From Veillonellaceae bacterium (GTDB lineage Bacteria > Bacillota_C > Negativicutes > UBA1444): DNA of 64,000 nucleotides. Location of the stretch: assembly GCA_012798135.1 (NCBI GenBank), contig JAAZNU010000046.1, positions 62,001-126,000 on the forward strand. Direction: 5' to 3'. The position numbers were made by a program, and so were the translations under genes. Every line of letters starts with the position of its first letter. Position 1 is the first letter of the stretch. Below, piece by piece: positions 34,101 to 42,205 of this stretch. The notes under the pieces were generated by a model. The model made no database searches. It was not told the origin of the DNA and saw only the letters and a program-made list of their open reading frames with translations.

Positions 34101-35297
34101 TTACTTGTCAGGGGGAGTGATAATGGCGGGATCGCTGATTTCGCCGTAATAAGTGAACGCGCCGTCCTTGATGATCTGGACCTGAACATTTTTCGTCACT
34201 TCGCCCAGTTTGTTGTAGCCTTTGATCAGGCCGGTCGCCGCTTCGAAGTCCTTGATCTTGTAGATTCCATCTTTGATTTTGTCAGGTTCGGCGCCATTTT
34301 TCCGCATCGATTCCGCCAACACCATGAAGCAGTCGTAAGTGGAAGCCGCCACCATGTCCGGAGCATGTCCGGCCATCGCCGTATAGTCCTTGATGAACTC
34401 CTGCGTCGCCTTCAACTTGGAATTCCGGTTCAGGTTGGTGGTAATGATGATGCCATCCGCCGTCGGTCCGGACACTTTCAGGAATTCCATTGTGGAATCG
34501 ATACCTTCGGTGCCGAGCATCTGGATACCCAGATTCAGTTCTTTGGCCTGGCGGGCGATCTGAGCGCCGGTGCCCGAATAGGTCGGCATATAGATGAGAT
34601 CCGGTTTGAGTTGTTTGATCTTGGTCAGAACCGGGTTGAACTCTTTTTCCACCATGGTAAATTTGTCGCGGGACACCACTTTGGCACCCTTGGACTCCAC
34701 GTACTGGGTAAAGGAATCCGCCAGGGTCGTACCGAAATCGTTGTCCACATTCAAGATCGCGATGGTCTTGGCCTTCAGCATGTCAACGGCGACATAACCG
34801 CCCGCTTTGCCCTGGGCCGTGCCGACAAACGATTGGCGAAACACATAGTCGCCGCCCTTGGTAATGTCGGGATGCAGTGCATAGGCAGCGATCATGGGAA
34901 TCCTGGCGTTCTCAAAGATCGGCGCCGCGGCGCGGGTGGTATGGCTATACGATCCGGATACCGCCGCGACCACCCCGTCCTTGGTCGTCAGCTTTTGGGC
35001 GATGCTCACCGCTTCCTGCGGTTTCAGGTTGTCGTCATAGGCGACCAGTTCAACTTTGCGACCATTGATGCCGCCGTCCTTGTTTATTTTTTCGACCGCC
35101 AGCTTGGCGGCTTTGGTGACGCTGTCCCCGTCAGCCGCCGCCGGCCCGGTTACCGGTGCGAAGAAGCCGATCTTAATCGGTGCTTTGTTGTCGGCGGCCG
35201 GTTTCTTGTCGCCGCCGCCCGCGCCGCCGCAACCCGCGACAATGAGGCCAAGGGCGATCAGAACTACCAACAGTGACTGGATGCGTTTGTTTTTCAT
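34101..35297 (-). CDS. livK: Amino-acid ABC transporter substrate-binding lipoprotein
   Basis: A 398-residue Leu/Ile/Val-binding-type lipoprotein. The lipobox LIVAGC gives the acylated Cys at about 23. The mature protein has the type I periplasmic binding fold with PVTGPAAADGDSVTKAAKLAVEKINKDGGINGRKVELV shared across the family (quoted words: GPAAADGD, NKDGGINGRK), DGVVAAVSGSYSHTTRAAAP and DLIYMPTYSGTGAQ. Start ATG 35297 follows AAGGAGGG. It is the first gene of livKHMGF-hutI. The family cannot be used to tell leucine from histidine or other amino acids. Confidence 0.92.
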   Translation of the reverse strand: MKNKRIQSLLVVLIALGLIVAGCGGAGGGDKKPAADNKAPIKIGFFAPVTGPAAADGDSVTKAAKLAVEKINKDGGINGRKVELVAYDDNLKPQEAVSIAQKLTTKDGVVAAVSGSYSHTTRAAAPIFENARIPMIAAYALHPDITKGGDYVFRQSFVGTAQGKAGGYVAVDMLKAKTIAILNVDNDFGTTLADSFTQYVESKGAKVVSRDKFTMVEKEFNPVLTKIKQLKPDLIYMPTYSGTGAQIARQAKELNLGIQMLGTEGIDSTMEFLKVSGPTADGIIITTNLNRNSKLKATQEFIKDYTAMAGHAPDMVAASTYDCFMVLAESMRKNGAEPDKIKDGIYKIKDFEAATGLIKGYNKLGEVTKNVQVQIIKDGAFTYYGEISDPAIITPPDK

Positions 35298-35401
35298 GAT
35301 ATCCCTCCTTGAGATTGGTTCTTCCCAGAATTTCAGATATTAGAATTTATTCCGCTTCGGCAAAACAAATCCTGCCAACGACAAAAAAATCTTTTCCCAA
35401 C

Positions 35402-35419
35402 ATATGCAAAATATGCAAA
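35402..35419. repeat. Tandem 9-bp direct repeat upstream of livK
   Basis: ATATGCAAA occurs twice back to back (35402-35410 and 35411-35419) and is followed by a partial third copy (AATGC). It lies about 105-125 bases upstream of the livK start codon. Direct repeats of this size can be operator sites; no regulator is known. Confidence 0.45.
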
Positions 35420-35534
35420 ATGCGGGCTTCATTCCCTTTCAGTTTCATCACCAAATGTTTACGCAAGCAAAAGCATATACTAAATACACGGAATAAGCAT
35501 CTTTGTTTACAACATTTCGACTTTCGTTTGGCTA

Positions 35535-35563
35535 TTGACGTCATATTTGTAAGCTGGTATAGT
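35535..35563 (+). promoter_or_regulatory. Promoter of the outer-membrane protein gene
   Basis: TTGACG (35535-35540) and TATAGT (35558-35563) are separated by 17 bases. Transcription would begin near 35570, giving a leader of about 257 bases before the start codon. Confidence 0.75.
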
Positions 35564-35569
35564 ATGTTT

Positions 35570-35747
35570 AACACATTTCATGCCCATTCAGGCTGACGCG
35601 CAACCGACAACAAACAAACTGGCAATGAACGCCTTTGCAAATCCGCAAAGGCGTTTGCATTTACGCGACCGACAAAAGGGGACTCTCAACATACTCCTGT
35701 GACACAGACAACGAAGTCTGGCGCCTTGATAGCGCCGGATTTTTTTT
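35570..35747 (+). promoter_or_regulatory. Candidate ANTAR-responsive attenuator leader upstream of the outer-membrane protein gene
   Basis: Hairpin CAGAC-AACGAA-GTCTG (35705-35720) has a hexaloop with A1 and G4, the ANTAR-target pattern. Its 3' arm overlaps the 5' arm of an 8-bp terminator stem (35717-35724 with 35732-35739) followed by eight T (35740-35747), so only one can form. Further upstream GGC-AATGAAC-GCC (35621-35633) also has A1 and G4 but its loop is seven bases. It overlaps a second hairpin (35628-35655). No other gene lies in 35298-35826. Confidence 0.66.
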
Positions 35748-35826
35748 GTAAAGGCGGTGATGTGACGGCGAACGCTATTCTGGTGCATCCGAAGTCCAGA
35801 ACAAAGATCATAAGGAGGCTATGTTC

Positions 35827-36507
35827 ATGTTGAGAAAAGTTCTCCCGCTTGCCCTGTTCTTGTGCACCTTGCTTGCTGTTCCGGCGTCGGCCACTCCTTC
35901 CAGCATTATATGGATCCCCTCCACGGACATCCAAACCAGTGATAAGACTCATTTGGGCATTGATAATTATTTTACAACGAATCGCCTGAAGCCCGGTGAA
36001 TCGACGGCCGCCTTCACCACCCCCATCATTGGCCTAACCTGGGGCGCGAAAAATTTCGAATTTGGCTTCGACTACGTGACTTCGCAAGACAACCCCTTTT
36101 ATTTCAACGCCAAAGCCAAGCTATTCGGGAGAAAGCCGACCGACCTTAACATGGTGATCGGTGTCTACAACTGGGGTACCACCAGTTTAACCAACCAGGA
36201 AGTTAAGTATCTGTTGGGCAGCGTGTCCGCCAAGGATGGCACCCGCTTTTCCCTCGGCTATGGAATCGGCCGTGAAGAAGCGCTGGGCGCCGACAATAAA
36301 ATGCTGTTGGCCGCCATCGACAAGCAGCTCAACGATAAATGGTGGATCGGCATGGATTACCAAAGCGGCAAGAGCGCCTTGGGCGCCTTGAGTTTTGGCG
36401 TCGGTCATTCATTGACCCCGAATGCGTCCATTCTGGTCGGTTATGATATTTATAACAGCAGCGCCTATAAAAACACGGTGACGGTACAATTGGACGTGAA
36501 TTTCTGA
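35827..36507 (+). CDS. Predicted outer-membrane beta-barrel protein in the nitrogen region
   Basis: About 226 residues. A signal peptide (LRKVLPLALFLCTLLAVPASA) is followed by many amphipathic beta strands separated by short turns (for example FEFGFDYVT, FYFNAKAKLFG, RFSLGYGIG, ASILVGYDIY), and the last residue is Phe in VTVQLDVNF, the usual BamA-recognition end of outer-membrane proteins. I do not recognise a named family. The start ATG 35827 has AAGGAGG eight to nine bases upstream; ATG 35821 is closer than usual. It is preceded by an attenuated leader like those of the ammonium transporters and lies beside amt1-glnB, so it could be a pore for a nitrogen compound. That role is inference. 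Confidence 0.8.
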   Translation: MLRKVLPLALFLCTLLAVPASATPSSIIWIPSTDIQTSDKTHLGIDNYFTTNRLKPGESTAAFTTPIIGLTWGAKNFEFGFDYVTSQDNPFYFNAKAKLFGRKPTDLNMVIGVYNWGTTSLTNQEVKYLLGSVSAKDGTRFSLGYGIGREEALGADNKMLLAAIDKQLNDKWWIGMDYQSGKSALGALSFGVGHSLTPNASILVGYDIYNSSAYKNTVTVQLDVNF

Positions 36508-36535
36508 GATCAAAAAGCCAATGCAAACCTACCCA

Positions 36536-36563
36536 TTGACAAAACCAGAACTTGATGTAGAAT
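36536..36563 (+). promoter_or_regulatory. Promoter of amt1-glnB
   Basis: TTGACA (36536-36541), a 16-base spacer, and TAGAAT (36558-36563). The predicted transcript begins near 36570, only about 12 bases before the first leader hairpin. Confidence 0.72.
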
Positions 36564-36581
36564 TAAACACAAATATTCAAT

Positions 36582-36671
36582 GGCAAAGAAGCCTTCGCAT
36601 TCCGCGAAGGCTTCTTGCGTTTTTTCCCCGGGTTCCCTGTTCATACAACCTTACGGACAATGATGTCCCGT
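36582..36671 (+). promoter_or_regulatory. Candidate ANTAR-responsive leader upstream of amt1
   Basis: Two small stem-loops have hexaloops with A1 and G4: GGC-AAAGAA-GCC (36582-36593) and GGAC-AATGAT-GTCC (36655-36668). The first is mutually exclusive with a strong intrinsic terminator: a long stem of about 15 bp at 36583-36618 followed by GTTTTTT (36619-36625). The rest of 36672-36777 holds the ribosome site but no clear further structure. Confidence 0.64.
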
Positions 36672-36777
36672 GGCTTTGGCCCGGGGCATTTTCTGCTTTA
36701 TGGAAACATTCGGGAGGCGATAACATTTTGCATCAGCTTCGAAGCCCCAAACTATCAATCAGCGAGGAGGAAAGACA

Positions 36778-38361
36778 ATGAAGAACCGAGAAAGTCTATA
36801 TGGGATTTTTGTCCTGCTATTGACCGGCATTATTCTCTGGGCCGGCGTGACCGTCGCCTTTGCCGCCGATCCCGTAGCCGTGGCCGGTGATGCGACAGGC
36901 GCAACCAAGCAAACCATCCGTGAAATCGGTGAAAAACTGGATCTGGAAAGTGTCGCGAAAATCGCGGCCGCCGCCAAAATCGGTCTTAACTATGTCTGGG
37001 TCTTATTATGCGGCATGTTGATCTTCTTCTTCCAATGCGGTTTCGCCATGGTGGAAACCGGATTTTGCCGGGCCAAAAACGCCAGCCACACCATGTTCAT
37101 GAATTTGCTGGTCTTTTTGGTCGGATTGGTGGGCTTTTTGGGGATGGGTTTTGCCCTCATGTGCGGCGGCGTCGGCGATCTCGCCTCCCTGGGCGGTAAA
37201 ATGCCGCTGACCTCGGAATTCAAGATCGGCGAATGGGGCATTTTCGGCTACTCCGGGTTCTTGCTCACCGGCATGGCCTATGATGTCGGCGTATTCGCCT
37301 ACTTTTTCTTCCAGATGGTCTTTATGGATACCACCTGCACGATTCCTACCGGTGGTGTAGCCGAGCGGGTCAAGATCTCCGCAGTCATCCTCAACGCCCT
37401 GTTCATTTCCGCCCTGTATTATCCCCTCTTCGGCAACTGGGTCTGGGGCGGCGGCTGGCTGTCGCAGTTGGGCTCACTCGCCGGTTTGGGCCATGGTGTC
37501 GTCGACTTCGCCGGCTCATCCGTGGTTCATGCAATGGGCGGCGTGGCCGCCTTTGCCGGAGCGATCGTAATTGGCCCGCGGATCGGCAAATACAAAAAAG
37601 ACGGAACCTCCGTCGCCATCCCCGGCCACCATGTTCCGATGGCGGTAGTCGGCACGATCATCCTGTTTTTCTGCTGGTTTGCCTTTAACGGCGGTAGCAC
37701 CTTGTCCGGTAGCGACCTGCGTGCTTCGGTGGTCATTGTCAACACGATGATCGCCGGCGCTTTCGGCGGCTTGGTCGCCACTTTCTATACCTGGAAGATG
37801 TATGGCAAGCCGGACCTGTCAATGGCCTGCAATGGTAGCCTGGCCGGCCTGGTTGCCATCACCGCCCCCTGCGCCTTTGTCAACAGCATTTCCGCCATTA
37901 TTATCGGCACCGTGGCCGGCTTCCTGGTGTGCTGGGCCGTTGTCTTTATTGACGCCAAACTGAAAATCGACGACCCTGTCGGCGCCGCCGCTGTCCATAT
38001 GGTGAACGGAATGTGGGGAATGATTGCTCTGGGGTTGTTCGCCGATGGCACCTACGGCGACGGACTCAATGGCGTGGCCGGCGGCGTCACCGGTTTGCTT
38101 TACGGCGATGCCGGACAGCTGTGGGCGCAGTTGATTGCGGTTGCGACACTCTGCATTTATGGCTTCGGCAGTCAATATCTATTCTGGAAAGTCACCGACA
38201 AACTGATCGGCATCCGGGTTTCCGCCGCAAACGAAATCGCCGGCTTGGATGAAACCGAAGTAGCGCCGTTCGGGTATCCCGACTTCTCGGTAAAAACGCC
38301 GCTGGATATTCCCCTGCCGGCTGAATATGCCATAGTCGGAGCTGGCGATACCAGGAAATAG
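36778..38361 (+). CDS. amt: Ammonium transporter with extended N-terminus
   Basis: A 527-residue Amt/MEP/Rh protein. It has a signal peptide (IFVLLLTGIILWAGVTVAFA) then an extra roughly 50-residue stretch with a charged helix (IREIGEKLDLESVAKIAAAAK) before the first channel helix. The pore elements are present: the two conserved His are in AGSSVVHAMGGVAAF and AAAVHMVNGMWG, and GGVAERVKIS follows the Phe-gate region. The C-terminal tail has the usual GLDETEVAPFGYPDF. It precedes glnB by 45 bases, the classic amtB-glnK pair, so GlnB should gate it. Transcription starts from the leader described upstream. Confidence 0.95.
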   Translation: MKNRESLYGIFVLLLTGIILWAGVTVAFAADPVAVAGDATGATKQTIREIGEKLDLESVAKIAAAAKIGLNYVWVLLCGMLIFFFQCGFAMVETGFCRAKNASHTMFMNLLVFLVGLVGFLGMGFALMCGGVGDLASLGGKMPLTSEFKIGEWGIFGYSGFLLTGMAYDVGVFAYFFFQMVFMDTTCTIPTGGVAERVKISAVILNALFISALYYPLFGNWVWGGGWLSQLGSLAGLGHGVVDFAGSSVVHAMGGVAAFAGAIVIGPRIGKYKKDGTSVAIPGHHVPMAVVGTIILFFCWFAFNGGSTLSGSDLRASVVIVNTMIAGAFGGLVATFYTWKMYGKPDLSMACNGSLAGLVAITAPCAFVNSISAIIIGTVAGFLVCWAVVFIDAKLKIDDPVGAAAVHMVNGMWGMIALGLFADGTYGDGLNGVAGGVTGLLYGDAGQLWAQLIAVATLCIYGFGSQYLFWKVTDKLIGIRVSAANEIAGLDETEVAPFGYPDFSVKTPLDIPLPAEYAIVGAGDTRK

Positions 38362-38406
38362 TTTGAAACTGAAAAATTCAGCAATCCTATTGGATGGAGG
38401 GCAAGC

Positions 38407-38790
38407 ATGATGAAAAAAATGACCAAAATTGAAATCATTACCCGGCCGGAAAAACTGGAAGCTCTCAAAGAAGCCTTAAACAAAATCGGCGTTACCGGCA
38501 TGACCGTCACCCAGGTTCTCGGTTATGGCCTGCAAAAAGGGCATCGGGAAGTTTACCGCGGCTCTGAGTACACGGTCAATTTGGTGCCCAAGGTGAAAGT
38601 GGAAATTGTTGTGTGCGAAGTGCCGGTGGAAAAAGTCATTGATACCGCCAAAACCGTATGCCGCACCGGCAATGTCGGCGACGGAAAAATCTTCGTCTAC
38701 GGCATCGACAACGCAGTACGCATTCGCACCGGCGAAGAGGGCGACAGCGCCATCATCGACCCGGCAGATTTCCATGTTCTGAACTCCTGA
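38407..38790 (+). CDS. glnB: Nitrogen regulatory protein P-II
   Basis: A 127-residue PII signal protein that senses ATP/ADP and 2-oxoglutarate and would block the ammonium channel. It has the T-loop with Tyr55 (the canonical uridylylation site, Tyr51 in E. coli numbering) in RGSEYTVNLVPK, then KVKVEIVV and the C-loop GNVGDGKIFVYGIDNAVRIRTGE. The N-terminus has an unusual MMKKM. Start ATG 38407 follows GGAGGG. It is 45 bases after amt and followed by an unrelated promoter and leader for amt2. I could not say whether it is modified in this organism. Confidence 0.96.
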   Translation: MMKKMTKIEIITRPEKLEALKEALNKIGVTGMTVTQVLGYGLQKGHREVYRGSEYTVNLVPKVKVEIVVCEVPVEKVIDTAKTVCRTGNVGDGKIFVYGIDNAVRIRTGEEGDSAIIDPADFHVLNS

Positions 38791-38835
38791 TGCGTTTACA
38801 AGCCATACGAAAAATTGCGTGTTTTTTGTTCCCCG

Positions 38836-38864
38836 TTGACAATAGTTTTGTTTTCTGCTACTAT
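38836..38864 (+). promoter_or_regulatory. Promoter of amt2
   Basis: TTGACA (38836-38841), a 17-base spacer and TACTAT (38859-38864). The transcript would begin near 38871, about 17 bases before the first leader hairpin, like amt1. Confidence 0.75.
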
Positions 38865-38887
38865 TGCACCATACTAATTGATTGAGC

Positions 38888-38990
38888 AGGCAAAGAAGCC
38901 TTCGCGAACAGCGAAGGCTTCTTGTGTCTATTCGACAGGCTAATGGACAAGGGCGTCCTGTGGCAATACCACGGGACGCCCTTGTCCATT
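38888..38990 (+). promoter_or_regulatory. Candidate ANTAR-responsive tandem-hairpin leader upstream of amt2
   Basis: Two hexaloops with A1 and G4: AGGC-AAAGAA-GCCT (38888-38901) and GGAC-AAGGGC-GTCC (38945-38958). Each is mutually exclusive with a longer hairpin: an 11-bp stem (38895-38905 with 38911-38921) and a 22-bp, nearly perfect stem (38942-38963 with 38969-38990, loop CAATA). Neither long hairpin has a clear T tract after it, so the read-out may differ from amt1. The remaining 38991-39037 holds the ribosome site. Confidence 0.6.
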
Positions 38991-39037
38991 GCCGGCTCAA
39001 ACACAGCAATATTGCTTGTCAACGAGGGGGATGTATC

Positions 39038-40438
39038 ATGGAAAAGGGAAAAAAATACGTTCGAAACCTACTGCTGGTTTGCGCTCTCACAACGCCAAGG
39101 CTGGCGTTGGCTGCGGATCCCGCCGCCGTCAAAGTGGATACCGGCGACACGGCATTCGTATTGTTCAGCGCCGCGCTGGTTCTCCTGATGACGCCGGCCT
39201 TGGCCCTGTTTTACGGCGGGATGTGCCGTAGCAAAAACGTTCTGAGCACGATTATGCAAAGTTTTTTCGCCATTGGTCTGATTTCTGTCCAATGGGTCCT
39301 GTTCGGCTATTCATTGGCCTTTGGCCCGGACATCCAGCACTTTATCGGCAATCTCGACTGGATTGGCTTAAGTGGCGTCACCAACGCTCCTAATCCCGAC
39401 TATGCCGCCACGATACCGCATTCCGCCTTCATGATTTTCCAGGGAATGTTCGCGGTGATCACTCCCGCGCTCATTACTGGCGCCTTTGCGGAACGGATGC
39501 GTTTTCCGGCCTTTGTCGCCTTCACCCTGCTGTGGACCACGCTCGTCTATGATCCGGTGGCGCACTGGGTCTGGGGAAGCGGCGGCTGGCTCCGGGAAAT
39601 GGGAGTCCTGGACTTTGCTGGTGGCACCGTGGTCCATATCATCTCCGGCGTGTCGGGGCTGGTCATCTGCCTGATGATCGGCAAACGCCAAGGCTATGGA
39701 ACCGAAGCGATGCGACCGCACCATCTGCCGATGACGGTGCTGGGCGCCGGCTTGCTCTGGTTCGGCTGGTTCGGCTTCAACGCAGGCAGCGCCCTCGCTG
39801 CCAACGAAATCGCCGCCAACGCTTTTGCGGTCACCCATGTTTCAGCGGCCGCCGCCACGGTATCTTGGGTCATCACCGAATGGAAAATTCATGGCAAGCC
39901 TACCATCCTGGGAGCCGTCAGCGGCGGCGTTGCCGGTCTGGTATCGATCACCCCCGCGGCCGGTTTCGTAAGCGCGCTTTCGGCGGTTGCCATCGGTCTG
40001 CTGGGCGGAATCATTTGTTTCTTCTCCGTGAGTATGATCAAACTCAAATTCGGTTACGACGATGCTCTTGATGCATTTGGCGTTCACGGCGTGGGAGGCG
40101 CCTGGGGCGCCTTGGCAACCGGATTGTTCGCCTCCAGGGCTGTCAACGAGGCCGGAGCCGACGGCCTGTTGTACGGCAACTCTGCGCAGTTTGCCAGTCA
40201 GTTTGTCGGCGTGGCGGTGAGTTGTCTGTTCGCAATCCTGATGACAGTTCTTCTCATGAAGGGGCTGGCGCTGTTCATGAAAATTCGCGTGGATGAAGCC
40301 CAGGAAAACTGGGGACTGGACATCACCGAACATGGCGAGCAGGGCTACACCGCCCAAGATCTCGCCACCGGAGCCCCGCTCGTTCATCCGGCGCCGATCG
40401 CCAATCCCTTGTCTCTCCCTGAAACAAGTCCGGCCTAA
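39038..40438 (+). CDS. amt: Ammonium transporter, second copy
   Basis: A 466-residue Amt protein with a signal peptide (LLLVCALTTPRLALA). It matches the standard family better than copy 1: FYGGMCRSKNVLSTIMQSF, TIPHSAFMIFQGMFAVITP with the Phe gate, GGTVVHIISGVSGL with the first pore His, and GVHGVGGAWGALATGLF with the second. The C-terminal tail has GLDITEHGEQGY typical of AmtB. I start at ATG 39038 with GAGGGGG upstream; a longer frame lies inside the leader. It is a single-gene unit. The gene ends 43 bases before a strong hairpin. Confidence 0.95.
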   Translation: MEKGKKYVRNLLLVCALTTPRLALAADPAAVKVDTGDTAFVLFSAALVLLMTPALALFYGGMCRSKNVLSTIMQSFFAIGLISVQWVLFGYSLAFGPDIQHFIGNLDWIGLSGVTNAPNPDYAATIPHSAFMIFQGMFAVITPALITGAFAERMRFPAFVAFTLLWTTLVYDPVAHWVWGSGGWLREMGVLDFAGGTVVHIISGVSGLVICLMIGKRQGYGTEAMRPHHLPMTVLGAGLLWFGWFGFNAGSALAANEIAANAFAVTHVSAAAATVSWVITEWKIHGKPTILGAVSGGVAGLVSITPAAGFVSALSAVAIGLLGGIICFFSVSMIKLKFGYDDALDAFGVHGVGGAWGALATGLFASRAVNEAGADGLLYGNSAQFASQFVGVAVSCLFAILMTVLLMKGLALFMKIRVDEAQENWGLDITEHGEQGYTAQDLATGAPLVHPAPIANPLSLPETSPA

Positions 40439-40480
40439 CCGCTGGATTTGCTATACCCCCCCCTCTTCCCCTTCCCCCCA

Positions 40481-40555
40481 GACGAAGCCTTCCGCCGGTC
40501 GGCGGAAGGCTTCGTCGCATATAAATGGCCCGGATGTTTTCACACCAGGGCCATT
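40481..40555. terminator. Strong hairpins between convergent amt2 and ABC permease genes
   Basis: A perfect 16-bp stem (40481-40496 with 40501-40516, GGTC loop) whose arm includes GAAGCCTTC, as in the amt leaders, and a second stem AATGGCCC/GGGCCATT (40524-40531 with 40548-40555). Neither has a T tract, so termination is likely but not certain. Confidence 0.5.
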
Positions 40556-40615
40556 CCTAGTTGCACTACTACCCTATCACGCGGGAACAGCCGGCGCCAT
40601 TTCCGTCCATCATTC

Positions 40616-41425
40616 TTACGACTGTCCGGCGGCTTTTTTCCAGGGGATAAGCTTTCGTTCCACCCACTCCAGGAATCGGTTAAACACCAATCCCAATAGC
40701 GACAGCACCAATACTCCCACCATAAGCTTCGTGGTCAGCATCAAGTCCCCGTAATGCAGAATCATGGCGCCTATCCCTTCCTTGGCGGCGATCATTTCCG
40801 CCGCCACCAGCAGCAACAACGAAGTCCCCGCTGCCAGCTTCAACCCCGCAAAGATCACCGGCAACGCCGCCGGCAACACCACTTTGCGAATGATACTCAG
40901 GCGGGATGTCCGGTAGCTCACCGCGACTTTCAACAACAACGGTTCCACATTTTTCACACCGGAATAGGTGTTGATCACCACCGGAAAAAACACGCCGAGA
41001 CTGATGATCGTAATCTTCGACACTTCGCCGATGCCCAGCCACAGGATGATCAATGGCAACAGGGCGATCTTGGGGATCGGATACAACGAATAGATCAGCG
41101 GATTCCCCACCGCTTCCGCCACGCGGGAAAACCCGGTCAGCAGACCGATGCCGATACCGGCGGCACTGCCGATCAAATAGCCCCAGGCGATCCGCTGCAG
41201 GCTCGCCTGCAGGTTAACCGCGATTTCGCCGCTAGCCGTCATTTCCCAGCCGATCCGAAGAATAGACGTCGGCGCTGGCAAATACAGTTCGGATACCCAG
41301 CCCGTCATGCACAGCGCCTGCCACAGTAATAGCATCGCCGCGATGCCGCCCGGCCCCGTCCAACGGGAAACCTGCCGGTCCATGAACGCCAGCCGGAATT
41401 TGACTTCCCTCCGAAACAACTCCAT
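40616..41425 (-). CDS. ABC transporter permease (SsuC/TauC/NrtB type)
   Basis: A 269-residue inner-membrane permease with about six helices and the ATPase-contact EAA loop FFPVVINTYSGVKNVEPLLL and VVLPAALPVIFAGLKLAAG. It belongs to the nitrate/sulfonate/taurine/bicarbonate group, which cannot be resolved by the permease. Start ATG 41425 follows GGGAGG, three bases after the ATPase stop. It is the last gene of a three-gene operon. Confidence 0.9.
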   Translation of the reverse strand: MELFRREVKFRLAFMDRQVSRWTGPGGIAAMLLLWQALCMTGWVSELYLPAPTSILRIGWEMTASGEIAVNLQASLQRIAWGYLIGSAAGIGIGLLTGFSRVAEAVGNPLIYSLYPIPKIALLPLIILWLGIGEVSKITIISLGVFFPVVINTYSGVKNVEPLLLKVAVSYRTSRLSIIRKVVLPAALPVIFAGLKLAAGTSLLLLVAAEMIAAKEGIGAMILHYGDLMLTTKLMVGVLVLSLLGLVFNRFLEWVERKLIPWKKAAGQS

Positions 41426-41428
41426 CGA

Positions 41429-42205
41429 TCACACCTCCCGCAAAGCCTCTTCCGCATCTTTACGAATGAGGCTCCAGATGTGATCGCAATATTCGTTGAA
41501 GCGGGAGAGGTTTTCCGCCCGGTCACGGCCCCGGCGCGGCAAATCGATCGTCAAAATACTGTTGACCCGGCCGGGACGGCGGGACAACACGACAATGCGG
41601 TCCGCCAGATAGACCGCTTCCTGAATATTATGCGTCACGTATAAGGTGCTCAGACGATGCGTTTCCCAGATTCGCAGCAACTCTTCCTGCATCAGGGTCC
41701 GGGTTTGCGCATCCAGCGCCGAAAACGGCTCATCCATCAGGAGCAGGTCCGGCTGAATGGCCAAGGTTCGGGCGATGCCCGCCCGTTGACGCATCCCGCC
41801 CGACAATTGATGCGGGTAGGAGTGCTCGAATCCGGACAACCCCACCAACTCGATGTGGCGTTGCACGCGCTCGCGGCGTTCAGCCGGCGACAGGCTGGAC
41901 TCCTCCAAGCCAAATTCAATGTTACTTTCCACCGTGCGCCAAGGAAACAGGCCAACTTCCTGGAATACAATCCCCACCGAAGGATCACGGTCCTCGCGTA
42001 ACCCTTCCATGACGATCCGTCCCGAAGTTGGGGCCAGCAAGCCGCCGACCATATTCAGCAGCGTGGACTTGCCACAACCGCTGGGCCCCACAAGCACGAT
42101 AAACTCTTCTTCTTCCACCGTAAGGCAGACATTTTCCAGGGCGATGACCGGATTCCCGGTCGATCCCGCATATTGCTTGCCCACCCGGTCAACGACAACC
42201 CTCAT
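41429..42205 (-). CDS. ABC transporter ATPase (SsuB/TauB/NrtC type)
   Basis: A 258-residue ATPase: Walker A GPSGCGKST, HQLSGGMRQRAGIARTLA signature, LLMDEPFSALDAQTR, and VTHNIQEAVYLADRI. The family's typical Q-loop neighbourhood VFQEVGLFPWRTV is present. It starts at ATG 42205 overlapping the binding-protein stop by four bases, so the binding protein, ATPase and permease are translated together. Substrate is open: sulfonate, taurine, nitrate and similar. Confidence 0.91.
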   Translation of the reverse strand: MRVVVDRVGKQYAGSTGNPVIALENVCLTVEEEEFIVLVGPSGCGKSTLLNMVGGLLAPTSGRIVMEGLREDRDPSVGIVFQEVGLFPWRTVESNIEFGLEESSLSPAERRERVQRHIELVGLSGFEHSYPHQLSGGMRQRAGIARTLAIQPDLLLMDEPFSALDAQTRTLMQEELLRIWETHRLSTLYVTHNIQEAVYLADRIVVLSRRPGRVNSILTIDLPRRGRDRAENLSRFNEYCDHIWSLIRKDAEEALREV

